Origin: Muribaculaceae bacterium Isolate-037 (Harlan)
Lineage (GTDB): Bacteria > Bacteroidota > Bacteroidia > Bacteroidales > Muribaculaceae
Assembly: GCA_003762615.1 (NCBI GenBank)
Contig: RIAZ01000034.1
Span: forward strand, 1 to 49,701
Length of the DNA: 49,701 bases
Direction: 5' to 3'
Every line of letters starts with the position of its first letter. Position 1 is the stretch's first letter. Below, in pieces: positions 8,166-16,309 of this stretch. Under the pieces are notes generated by a model. That model was given only the letters and a program-made list of their open reading frames with translations, did no database searches and was not told the DNA's origin. Made by a program: the position numbers and the translations under genes.

Positions 8166-9320
8166 ATGCGAAAGATAGCAATCACGCTTCCGGAATTTTT
8201 TGACGGAGAGGGGGAAGCGATAACGAAATTACTTACCGAAGGGGGGTATGAGCGAGTGCATATACGCAAACCCGGTGCATCGGTCAAGGAGGTGAAGTCG
8301 CTTGTGAAAAACATACCGGAGAACCTGTATACGCTGCTCTCATTCCATGATCATTTTAATCTTGCAATGGAGATAGGGATTGGAGGTATACATCTCAATT
8401 CAAGAAACAATACGATTCCCACAGGCTGGAACGGACTGGTGAGCCGTTCACTACATTCAATGGAGGAGATAGCCGACCAGGGATATGACTACGCATTTCT
8501 GAGCCCTATTTTCCCAAGCATCTCAAAACCGGGATATAAGGGCAATTTCAATTCTGAGGATTTGAGGTCAAGCGTCAATGAGAGGATTTTCGCGCTTGGC
8601 GGTGTCACGCCCCGACGTTTCGGAGAGATTGAACAGCTTGGTTTCGGGGGAGCCGCCATGCTTGGCTACGCATGGAAACGGAATCTTGATATGAAGGCAT
8701 TCCAATTGCAGTTTATCACGCATCCCGTGCGCGAGATGTCGATAACGGAAGAGGTTGAGAAAGTCCTTTCCGGAGGATGCCGGTGGGTTCAGTTGCGTCA
8801 TAAGGATGCCGATGAATCGACATTGCTTGAAGAGGGTAGGGAGATTCGCAGACTGTGCGACAGATATGGGGCAGTATTCATCATTGATGACCATGTGGAT
8901 CTTGTCAAGGAATTGAATGCCGACGGTGTGCATCTCGGCAAGAACGATATGCCGTTGGCAGAGGCACGCCGTAGACTCGGTATGCGTAGGATAATAGGAG
9001 CCACAGCCAATTGTGTGGTTGATATAGAGAGAGCTGCGGCAGAGGGCGCCGACTATATCGGTCTTGGACCTTACCGATTTACGACCACAAAGGAGAAACT
9101 GAGTCCGGTGCTCGGAATTGAGGGTTATCGTGATATATTGTCTGAATGTGGATGCCGGAATATCGAACTTCCCATAGTCGCGATAGGAGGGATAACGGCG
9201 CAGGATATACCGGCATTGATGCAGACGGGAGTCAATGGAGTTGCGATAAGCGGCTCGATAATCAAATCTGTAAATCCGGTCTGGACTACAATGGAGATTA
9301 TCAGTGAAATCAGGAAATGA
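8166..9320 (+). CDS. thiE: Fused double ThiE/TenI-like protein (thiamine phosphate synthase)
   Basis: The 384-residue protein is about twice the usual ThiE length and contains two ThiE-type barrels in tandem. The C-terminal half (about 181-384) is a canonical thiamine phosphate synthase: QLRHKD, FIIDDHVDLV, ADGVHLGKNDM, DYIGLGPYRFTTTK and the phosphate-binding AIGGIT/VAISGSI loops. It begins with LQFITHP, typical of separate Bacteroides ThiE starts. The N-terminal half (1-180) keeps the fold (HIRKPG, GIHLNSRN, YAFLSPIFPSISKPGY, ALGGV) but the active-site positions diverge, like the second ThiE paralogue that Bacteroides usually encodes separately. The N-half function is unknown. A GTG at 8151 overlaps thiS; ATG at 8166 is preferred. 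Confidence 0.92.
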   Translation: MRKIAITLPEFFDGEGEAITKLLTEGGYERVHIRKPGASVKEVKSLVKNIPENLYTLLSFHDHFNLAMEIGIGGIHLNSRNNTIPTGWNGLVSRSLHSMEEIADQGYDYAFLSPIFPSISKPGYKGNFNSEDLRSSVNERIFALGGVTPRRFGEIEQLGFGGAAMLGYAWKRNLDMKAFQLQFITHPVREMSITEEVEKVLSGGCRWVQLRHKDADESTLLEEGREIRRLCDRYGAVFIIDDHVDLVKELNADGVHLGKNDMPLAEARRRLGMRRIIGATANCVVDIERAAAEGADYIGLGPYRFTTTKEKLSPVLGIEGYRDILSECGCRNIELPIVAIGGITAQDIPALMQTGVNGVAISGSIIKSVNPVWTTMEIISEIRK

Positions 9321-9392
9321 AGTCGATACGACTTCAATACAACTTCAATGGAAATACAGTTATATAAAAGATAAATATAAAAATAAAAAGAT

Positions 9393-10160
9393 ATGTCGAA
9401 ACTTATAATAGGAGGTAAGGAGTTTGGATCACGGCTATTTGTCGGTACTGGTAAATTCCGCAGCAATGAACTGATGGAGAAGGCGATACTTGCATCAGGC
9501 ACTGAAATGGTGACTGTGGCGATGAAGCGGGTTGACATGGATAATGCTGAGGATGATATGCTCCGTCATATTATCCATGATGGGATTCAGGTGCTGCCCA
9601 ACACTTCGGGCGTAAGGGATGCCAAGGAGGCGGTCTTTGCTGCACAGCTTGCACGCGAAGCGTTTGGTACGGATTTCATAAAACTGGAGATACACCCCGA
9701 TCCGAAATATCTACTTCCTGATCCGGTGGAGACCTTGAAGGCTACCGAGGAACTTGCGCGTCTCGGATTCGTGGTATTGCCATATATACAGGCGGATCCG
9801 GTGCTATGTAAGCGACTCGAAGAGGTGGGCAGTGCTGCGGTCATGCCGTTGGCTGCACCCATAGGGAGCAACAAGGGATTGGTGACAAGGGAATTGTTGA
9901 AAATCATCATCAGTCAGAGCCGTGTGCCGGTGGTTGTTGATGCCGGTCTTGGAGCACCGTCTCATGCGGCAGAAGCTATGGAACTCGGTGCGGATGCCGT
10001 GCTTGTCAATACGGCTATTGCTGTAGCCGGAGATCCGGAAAGGATGGCACGTGCATTTGCTGCCGCCACTGTAGCCGGAAGAGAGGCTTATCTTGCCGGA
10101 TTAGGTGCCGTGTCGGATTATGCCGAGGCTTCCAGCCCTCTAACCTCATTTTTGGATTAA
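9393..10160 (+). CDS. thiG: Thiazole synthase ThiG
   Basis: The 255-residue barrel protein forms the thiazole phosphate from 1-deoxyxylulose 5-phosphate, dehydroglycine and ThiS thiocarboxylate. The Schiff-base lysine lies in FIKLEI (Lys97). ThiG hallmarks are VGTGKF, LPNTSG, PLAAPIGSNKG and VDAGLGAPSHAAEAMELGAD. Length is normal. It is followed after only 10 bases by thiH; in Bacteroides relatives thiC sits here, and it is absent. Confidence 0.96.
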   Translation: MSKLIIGGKEFGSRLFVGTGKFRSNELMEKAILASGTEMVTVAMKRVDMDNAEDDMLRHIIHDGIQVLPNTSGVRDAKEAVFAAQLAREAFGTDFIKLEIHPDPKYLLPDPVETLKATEELARLGFVVLPYIQADPVLCKRLEEVGSAAVMPLAAPIGSNKGLVTRELLKIIISQSRVPVVVDAGLGAPSHAAEAMELGADAVLVNTAIAVAGDPERMARAFAAATVAGREAYLAGLGAVSDYAEASSPLTSFLD

Positions 10161-10170
10161 ATTAAAAAAT

Positions 10171-11280
10171 ATGTTTTCTGACGAACTTTTGAAATATGAT
10201 TGGGATGAGACGACAGCCCGGATAATGTCAATGACCTCCTCGGATGTGGAGCGGGCTTTGAGTGCCGAGCATCTCACTGACCGCGACTTCATGGCATTGG
10301 TGTCGCCGGCTGCCACACCATATCTGGAGATAATGGCGCGTAAGAGCCGCATGATTACGGAGCAGCGTTTCGGAAAGACCATGCAGCTCTTCATCCCTAT
10401 GTATATCACCAACTCATGCACTAATTCGTGTGTCTACTGCGGATTCAACTGTCATAATAAGTTTCATAGGGTTATCCTCACTCCAGAGCAGATCAAGCAG
10501 GAGTGTGAGGCGATAAAGCAACTTGGACCATTTGAAAACCTACTGATAGTGACAGGGGAGAATCCTGCCAAGGCTGGCACCGACTATCTGGAGGAGGCTC
10601 TTAGGGTCTGTCGTCCATATTTCTCCAATCTTACGATTGAGGTGATGCCGCTATCGACAGAGGATTATGCCAGACTGACCCATTCCGGACTTAACGGAGT
10701 GATATGCTTTCAGGAGACCTACAACCGGAAAAATTATAAGAAGTATCATCCTGCGGGAATGAAATCTGACTTTGAGTGGCGGTGCAATGGTTTTGACCGT
10801 ATGGGAATGGCTGGAGTGCATAAGATTGGTATGGGCGTGCTGATCGGATTGGAAGACTGGCGCACCGACGTCACAATGATGGCACGTCATCTCCTCTATC
10901 TCCGGCAGAACTATTGGCGCACCAAGTATTCGGTCAATTTCCCGCGCATGCGTCCTTCCGAATCCGGTTTCCAGCCCAATGTGGTGATGAGCGACCGGGA
11001 GCTTGCGCAGCTCACATTCGCCTTCCGTATATTTGACCCCGACGTTGATATATCGTATTCCACACGTGAGAATCATAAATTCCGCAATAATATGGCTACA
11101 CTCGGAGTCACGACGATGAGTGCCGGGTCAAAGGTGGATCCGGGTGGTTATGCCACGTATACCGATTCCCTTGAGCAATTCACAATAAGCGACGATGCGT
11201 CGCCCGCAAAAGTGGTGGAGGATCTGAAGGCTCTCGGACGCGAACCGGTATGGAAAGATTGGGATCGTGCATTCGACTGA
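10171..11280 (+). CDS. thiH: 2-iminoacetate synthase ThiH (radical SAM)
   Basis: A 369-residue radical SAM enzyme that cleaves tyrosine to dehydroglycine and p-cresol, feeding ThiG. The iron-sulfur motif CxxxCxxC is complete (Cys83, Cys87, Cys90, in NSCTNSCVYCGF). The TGENPAK and QETYNRKNYKKYHP segments are typical of ThiH. Use of ThiH rather than the glycine oxidase ThiO fits an anaerobe. Tightly packed in the operon. Confidence 0.96.
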   Translation: MFSDELLKYDWDETTARIMSMTSSDVERALSAEHLTDRDFMALVSPAATPYLEIMARKSRMITEQRFGKTMQLFIPMYITNSCTNSCVYCGFNCHNKFHRVILTPEQIKQECEAIKQLGPFENLLIVTGENPAKAGTDYLEEALRVCRPYFSNLTIEVMPLSTEDYARLTHSGLNGVICFQETYNRKNYKKYHPAGMKSDFEWRCNGFDRMGMAGVHKIGMGVLIGLEDWRTDVTMMARHLLYLRQNYWRTKYSVNFPRMRPSESGFQPNVVMSDRELAQLTFAFRIFDPDVDISYSTRENHKFRNNMATLGVTTMSAGSKVDPGGYATYTDSLEQFTISDDASPAKVVEDLKALGREPVWKDWDRAFD

Positions 11281-11311
11281 TACAGATTATAATATTCGAC
11301 TGACAACGATT

Positions 11312-12010
11312 ATGGACATTGAACGATATTCACGACAGACCCTCATAGACGGATTTGGAGAGAGTGGTCAGAGAAAACTGTTTTCATCGCGTGTGCTGGT
11401 TGTAGGTCTCGGAGGTCTTGGTGCGCCGGTAGCCTCATATCTTGTGGCTTCGGGAGTGGGTTGCATTGGTCTTTGCGATCCTGACACCGTTAGCCTTACG
11501 AATCTTCAGCGACAGATTCTCTATTCTGAAAAAGAGATAGGGGAGAGGAAGACGGATTGTGCGCTTCGTCGGCTCGGAGCGATGTCTCCGGAGACCGAAT
11601 TCCGTATTATCGGCGAGGGTCTGACCGAGGAGAATGCGGAGAGATTTATAGCTGATTATGACGTGGTGATGGATTGTACAGACAACTTCTCGACACGCCG
11701 TCTTATCGGGCGCGTATGCCGTAGTGTAGGCATACCGTGGGTACATGGAAGTATCGAGGGCACATACGGAAGCGTCACGGTCTTCAATCATGATGGTAAA
11801 CGTCAGCTTGAAGAGCTATATGAGGATATTGATGATCTTCATGACGATCGGAATAGGATAATAGGCACGTTCGGACCGGTGCCCGGTGTGGTGGGAAGCC
11901 TTCAGGCTATGGAGGCGATAAAGGTGCTTACCGGATTCGGAGAAGTGCTCGACGGGCGATTGCTTACTATGAATCTGGCGGATATGACCTTCACTACAAT
12001 TGAGTTTTAA
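11312..12010 (+). CDS. thiF: ThiF/MoeB-family adenylyltransferase, cysteine-poor form
   Basis: The 232-residue protein has a nucleotide-binding loop (VGLGGLGAPVASYL, residues 31-44), the acidic segment after the second strand (CDPDTVSLTNLQRQ) and MDCTDNFSTR, all typical of E1-like enzymes that adenylate ThiS. Its position in the operon supports that role. Unlike E. coli ThiF, the C-terminal part has no cysteines at all: neither the two CxxC zinc pairs nor the acyl-disulfide cysteine can be found. It may only adenylate, or use a different sulfur relay. The longer frame from 11267 overlaps thiH; ATG at 11312 begins at the conserved RYSRQ. Confidence 0.88.
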   Translation: MDIERYSRQTLIDGFGESGQRKLFSSRVLVVGLGGLGAPVASYLVASGVGCIGLCDPDTVSLTNLQRQILYSEKEIGERKTDCALRRLGAMSPETEFRIIGEGLTEENAERFIADYDVVMDCTDNFSTRRLIGRVCRSVGIPWVHGSIEGTYGSVTVFNHDGKRQLEELYEDIDDLHDDRNRIIGTFGPVPGVVGSLQAMEAIKVLTGFGEVLDGRLLTMNLADMTFTTIEF

Positions 12011-12061
12011 CAGACACTACAATTGAAATATAACTGAATTAACAATACACAAATATATAGC

Positions 12062-12763
12062 ATGGCAGCAAGTTTTGATGAATATGCAGGTGAATATGAT
12101 GCCTGGTTTATGAAAAATAGTAATGTGTTGGCATCGGAAGCGGCATTAGTGGCTGCGACGTTGAAAGATGCTCCGTTGCCGATATTGTCGGTAGGCTGCG
12201 GAAGCGGTCTTTTTGAAGACATAATGCGCCGTGAATATGGCATAGAGATAAACTATGGTGTGGAACCCTCCTCCGGCATGGCGGAGATAGCGGAGAAAAG
12301 AGGAATAACCGTGGAGGTTACGACCGGAGAGGATTTCGATTATCCGAAAGGGAAGTATTCCACCATAATGTTTAATGGCTCTCCAAGCTACATCTCTGAT
12401 CTGGGTGGTATATTGCGTAAGGTCTATGAGGCATTGCCGGATAACGGGCGTGTGATTCTTATCGATGTGCCTAAAGAGAGCTCTTATGGAATAATGTATA
12501 ATCTTGCCAAGGCACTCGGTACGTGGGATCATCCTCTGCTTGAAGGGGTATTCCCTCCTAATCCCTATCCGATTGAGTTTGTGAATGTGGCAAACTGGCG
12601 CACTACAAAGGAGAAGACGATATTACTGGAGGAATGTGGTTTCAGAAATCTCAGATACCTCCAGACCCTGACCACTCATCCGCTCTATTCCGACGGCAAG
12701 AGCGAGGAGCCGGTGGAGGGATATGACAAGGGTGACTACGTGGCAGTTATAGCAGAAAAATAA
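12062..12763 (+). CDS. Class I SAM-dependent methyltransferase in the thiamine operon
   Basis: A 233-residue protein with a Methyltransf_11/25-type fold. The N-terminal FDEYAGEYDAWF is typical of small-molecule methyltransferases, the SAM loop is LSVGCGSGL (42-50), the acidic residue ending strand 2 is in GVEPSSGM, and there is a post-motif GRVILIDVPKES. It is not a known thiamine enzyme. It lies between thiF and tenA on the same strand, 6 bases before tenA, so it is co-regulated by the riboswitch. Plausible roles are modification or repair of a pyrimidine or thiazole intermediate, or of a degradation product; nothing in the sequence fixes the substrate. Confidence 0.8.
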   Translation: MAASFDEYAGEYDAWFMKNSNVLASEAALVAATLKDAPLPILSVGCGSGLFEDIMRREYGIEINYGVEPSSGMAEIAEKRGITVEVTTGEDFDYPKGKYSTIMFNGSPSYISDLGGILRKVYEALPDNGRVILIDVPKESSYGIMYNLAKALGTWDHPLLEGVFPPNPYPIEFVNVANWRTTKEKTILLEECGFRNLRYLQTLTTHPLYSDGKSEEPVEGYDKGDYVAVIAEK

Positions 12764-12769
12764 TGCATT

Positions 12770-13399
12770 ATGGGAAAATGGAGTGAAGAGGCATGGGATG
12801 CCGCCGCCGACATATTTGAGAGAATCAAGCGTCATCCGTTTATTCAGCAGCTTGCAGCCGGCACACTCAGTGAATCACGGTTCAGACACTATATAAGTCA
12901 GGACCGACTTTATCTGGAGGACTACACCCGTGTGCTTGCCCATATAGCCTCACGTCTGCCGGAGATGGATGATGTGTCGACGTTCCTGTCGTTTGCCTCT
13001 GACGGGGTGGCAGTTGAGAAATCTCTTCATGAGATGTTCTCCCCCGACATGAAAGCCGTCAAGACGGATGCCTGCGAGTTCTACACCTCCTATCTCCGCG
13101 CCCGTTCACAATATGACGTGGCTGTGGAGGCGGCTGCTGTGTTACCCTGTTTCTGGATATACCTTGAGGTAGGGAAATATATATTGTCGATTGCGGAATT
13201 GTCTGGCAACCCCTATAAGGCATGGATTGAGACATACTCTGATGCGACGTTTGAACTCAATACGGCAAAGGCGGTGGAGATATGCGATCGTCTTGCATCG
13301 GGCACCACTCAACGCATACGCGAGAAGATGACACAGACGTTTATGGATTGTGCGCGTATGGAATGGCTGTTCTGGGATTCCGCCTACTCAATACAATGA
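12770..13399 (+). CDS. tenA: TenA aminopyrimidine aminohydrolase
   Basis: A 209-residue all-helical TenA of the cysteine type. Visible active-site equivalents are Asp45 and Tyr48 (SQDRLYL), Cys127 (LPCFWIYLEVG), Tyr156 (WIETYSD) and Glu198 (RMEWLFWD). Family knowledge: it hydrolyses aminomethyl-pyrimidine breakdown products of thiamine to hydroxymethylpyrimidine (HMP), so base-degraded thiamine can be reused. Next to thiD, and with thiC absent from the operon, it points to pyrimidine salvage as a supply of HMP. Confidence 0.94.
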   Translation: MGKWSEEAWDAAADIFERIKRHPFIQQLAAGTLSESRFRHYISQDRLYLEDYTRVLAHIASRLPEMDDVSTFLSFASDGVAVEKSLHEMFSPDMKAVKTDACEFYTSYLRARSQYDVAVEAAAVLPCFWIYLEVGKYILSIAELSGNPYKAWIETYSDATFELNTAKAVEICDRLASGTTQRIREKMTQTFMDCARMEWLFWDSAYSIQ

Positions 13400-13453
13400 A
13401 GTTTAGATAATTTCGACGTCAATAATATAAATAGAGAAAATTCCACATAAATT

Positions 13454-14269
13454 ATGAATAGATATAAAATTGCACTGACGATAGCCGGAAGCGATCCTTC
13501 GGGAGGAGCCGGCGTACAGGCTGATTTGAAGACGTTTTCCGCTCTCGGTGTCTATGGCGCGTCGGCGATAGTGGCTCTTGTGGATGAGAACACTCAGGGT
13601 GTCTACGGTGTGCATCCTGTTCCGGCTGAATTTGTGGCAGGTCAGATAAGGTCAGTGATAAGCGATATCGGAGTGGATGCTGTCAAGATCGGAATGTTGC
13701 ATGATTCCGAATTGATACGCACCGTTCGCGCCACGCTTTCCGAATATCCCGATGTCAGCAACATAGTGCTTGATCCGGTCATGGTGGCCACCTCCGGCGA
13801 CCCTCTTCTCCTTCCGGAAGCGGTCGAGACACTGCGTTCAGAACTTATCCCCTATAGCCGCGTGATAACCCCTAACATTCCGGAGGCATCGTTGCTTCTC
13901 GGTGAGGCTGTCGATCGGCAGGAGCAATTGGAGGATGCGGCAGTGGCATTGTCGGAGATTGTGGGTAATGTGTCAGTCATGTTGAAGGCAGGCCATCTTG
14001 AGGAGGATATGCTGGTGGATATATTCTACAATGCGGAGACCGGTAATCTTCTCCGGCTTCCATCTCCCAAGATAAGCACCTGCAATACCCACGGCACTGG
14101 TTGTACCCTGTCGTCGGCTATTGCTGCGTATCTCGCAAAGGGGTATCCTCTTGATGATGCAGTTATCTCTGCAAAGGAATATCTTAGCCGGGCGATAGAG
14201 TCGGGAGCAGACTACGCCATAGGGAAGGGACATGGTCCGGTAAACCATTTCCATGCCCTCTGGAAATGA
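13454..14269 (+). CDS. thiD: ThiD hydroxymethylpyrimidine/phosphomethylpyrimidine kinase
   Basis: A 271-residue ribokinase-fold enzyme that phosphorylates HMP twice to HMP-PP, the pyrimidine substrate of ThiE. Motifs: AGSDPSGGAGVQADLKTFSA near the N-terminus, LDPVMVATSGD, TPNIPEA, and the anion-hole NTHGTGCTLSSAIAA near the C-terminus. It appears to be the last gene of the riboswitch operon; no clear terminator hairpin with a T-run follows, but the next gene has its own promoter. Confidence 0.95.
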   Translation: MNRYKIALTIAGSDPSGGAGVQADLKTFSALGVYGASAIVALVDENTQGVYGVHPVPAEFVAGQIRSVISDIGVDAVKIGMLHDSELIRTVRATLSEYPDVSNIVLDPVMVATSGDPLLLPEAVETLRSELIPYSRVITPNIPEASLLLGEAVDRQEQLEDAAVALSEIVGNVSVMLKAGHLEEDMLVDIFYNAETGNLLRLPSPKISTCNTHGTGCTLSSAIAAYLAKGYPLDDAVISAKEYLSRAIESGADYAIGKGHGPVNHFHALWK

Positions 14270-14345
14270 TGGCTTGTCGGCAGCCAATGGCATGTAGTGT
14301 CAACAGTCGGTTCGACAGTTGATTTGACAAATGTTGAGTAAATGA

Positions 14346-14377
14346 TTTGGATAATATATCTAAAAGGTGTAATTTTG
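14346..14377 (+). promoter_or_regulatory. Promoter of the MFS transporter gene
   Basis: TTTG (14346-14349), a 20-base spacer and TAATTTTG (14370-14377) match the consensus, which separates this gene from the thi operon transcript. Confidence 0.75.
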
Positions 14378-14408
14378 TAGCAATAAATGTTCGAACAAAA
14401 TAATATTT

Positions 14409-15890
14409 ATGGCTAACCTACAAAAATCCATTTCATCGCCGCAGGAATTACTGCGCGATAAGGCATGGGCGCGTTGGACCGCGCTTGTGCTGCTGGCTTC
14501 GGCCATGTTTTTCGCCTACATCTTCGTAGATGTTCTTTCCCCGTTGCAGGAATATCTACAGAGCACTAAAGGCTGGGATCCCTCCGCATACGGACGTTTT
14601 GCCGGATCAGAGACATTCCTTAACGTGTTTGTATTCTTCCTGATATTCGCAGGCATCATTCTTGACAAGATGGGAGTGCGCTTCACTGCCATACTTGCAG
14701 GTGCAGTCATGGTGGCAGGCGGATTCATCAACTATTATGCTCTTACAGACTCCTTCATGGAGAGCGGGTTGAAGAATTTCATGGATGATTTCGTCAATCT
14801 TCCCGACACATGGTGGAACATCACTCCGTTCTACGACGGTATGCCCGCATCGGCAAAATTGTCGGCAATCGGTTTCATGATTTTCGGTTGTGGATGTGAG
14901 ATGTCAGGCATCACCGTATCAAGAGGTATCGTGAAATGGTTTGAAGGTAAGGAGATGGCACTCGCCATGGGTATCGAGATGGCTGTCGCGCGTCTTGGTG
15001 TGGCAGTGGTATTCCTCGGTTCACCGGCGATCGCTACATTCCGCGACAATATCAGCGTATCTCGTCCTATAGCATTGTCAGTGCTTCTTCTTCTCATCGG
15101 TCTTATCGGTTTCATTGTCTACTCCTTCATGGATAAGAAGCTGGAGAATGAGATGGGTTCCAACGGAGAGGTCAAGGATGATCCATTCAAGATTTCCGAC
15201 CTTAAATATATATTCTCGTCAAAAGTATTCTGGATTGTGGCACTCCTCTGTGTACTCTATTATTCAGCAATCTTCCCCTTCCAGAAATATGCCAACAACA
15301 TGCTTCAGTGCAACCTCGGCATCTCTGCGGAGGCAGCCGGACGCGTGTTCTTCGTGTTCCCGCTTGGTGCGGCAGCCATCACCCCGCTTCTCGGCAACTT
15401 CCTTGACCGCAAGGGTAAGGGTGCCACAATGCTTATATGGGGAGCCATATTGATGATTATATGCCACTTGACGTTCGCTTTCGTGCTTCCTGCCACACGT
15501 TCGGCAGTGATAGCATATTCAGCGATTGTGCTTTTGGGTATCAGCTTCTCACTCGTGCCGGCATCATTGTGGCCTTCTGTTCCTAAGTTGGTTGATAACC
15601 GTCTGCTCGGTTCGGCATACGCCGTGATATTCTGGATTCAGAATATCGGTCTGTATGCCTTCCCGATGATTATCGGTGCTGTGCTTGCCGCTACCAACCC
15701 CGGTGTGGAGAATGCAATGGACTATAACTACACAGTACCGATGCTCGTGTTCGCATCGCTCGGTGGGTTGGCACTCATATTGGGTATAATTCTCAAGGCA
15801 CTTGATGCCAAGAAGCACTACGGACTTGAGCTTCCCAACATCCCTTCCGAGAAATCTCTCGAAGCAGAGGTGGAATCAGCAGAAGGATAA
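14409..15890 (+). CDS. Major facilitator superfamily transporter
   Basis: A 493-residue membrane protein with about 12 hydrophobic helices in two halves, split by a charged central loop around residue 240 (SFMDKKLENEMGSNGEV). The loop between helices 2 and 3 carries DKMGVR and the equivalent in the second half is LDRKGKG, typical MFS A-motif remnants. It looks most like the broad Bacteroidetes group related to MFSD1-type carriers, sometimes annotated as nitrate transporters; no nitrate signature is evident. It has its own promoter and terminator and no visible riboswitch. A role in uptake of a thiamine precursor is possible only from position. Confidence 0.88.
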   Translation: MANLQKSISSPQELLRDKAWARWTALVLLASAMFFAYIFVDVLSPLQEYLQSTKGWDPSAYGRFAGSETFLNVFVFFLIFAGIILDKMGVRFTAILAGAVMVAGGFINYYALTDSFMESGLKNFMDDFVNLPDTWWNITPFYDGMPASAKLSAIGFMIFGCGCEMSGITVSRGIVKWFEGKEMALAMGIEMAVARLGVAVVFLGSPAIATFRDNISVSRPIALSVLLLLIGLIGFIVYSFMDKKLENEMGSNGEVKDDPFKISDLKYIFSSKVFWIVALLCVLYYSAIFPFQKYANNMLQCNLGISAEAAGRVFFVFPLGAAAITPLLGNFLDRKGKGATMLIWGAILMIICHLTFAFVLPATRSAVIAYSAIVLLGISFSLVPASLWPSVPKLVDNRLLGSAYAVIFWIQNIGLYAFPMIIGAVLAATNPGVENAMDYNYTVPMLVFASLGGLALILGIILKALDAKKHYGLELPNIPSEKSLEAEVESAEG

Positions 15891-15916
15891 AAGTCCAACA
15901 TAATAATTCAGAAGAG

Positions 15917-15947
15917 GATGCGTCGAACTACGGCGCATCTTTTTTTA
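15917..15947 (+). terminator. Intrinsic terminator after the MFS transporter
   Basis: A stem GATGCGTCG / CGGCGCATC (one G-T wobble, five-base loop) is followed directly by a run of seven to eight T. Confidence 0.9.
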
Positions 15948-16005
15948 TTTAAACGAGCATAATCTAATGAATTTCTTTGTACATGAGAGATAATACATAA
16001 TCTTA

Positions 16006-16039
16006 ATTCTAAAGTGGTCGAATTTGATCACTTTAGAAT
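16006..16039. repeat. 14-bp inverted repeat in intergenic DNA
   Basis: ATTCTAAAGTGGTC and GATCACTTTAGAAT form a 14-base-pair palindrome with one G-T wobble and a six-base spacer. No T-run follows. It could be an operator or a remnant of a small mobile element. The flanking AT-rich DNA (15948-16270) holds no gene that I can see. Confidence 0.6.
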
Positions 16040-16272
16040 GAACGCTGGGTTACCATAATTTGTATTGAGTGCATCGGAGTGGATAGAGATAACTAATGCA
16101 ATAATAGGAAGTTATTAAAGTGAATACTGATATTCTTCGTTATGGATAAGATTGCTCTGAAGTTAAGGTAACTTTTTTAGACTGACCCTTAAATATTATG
16201 TGAATAGGTGCTAATAATTAGGGGATTGAATAATTTTACACGTTTGGGTTAAGAATAAATGGAAAGTGTAGT

Positions 16273-16303
16273 TTTGATATTATCTAAAATATTATTAACT
16301 TTG
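16273..16303 (+). promoter_or_regulatory. Strong consensus promoter for the structured RNA
   Basis: TTTG (16273-16276), a 19-base spacer and TAACTTTG (16296-16303) match the Bacteroidetes consensus exactly, with no protein gene for more than 500 bases downstream. Confidence 0.75.
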
Positions 16304-16309
16304 CAAAGA

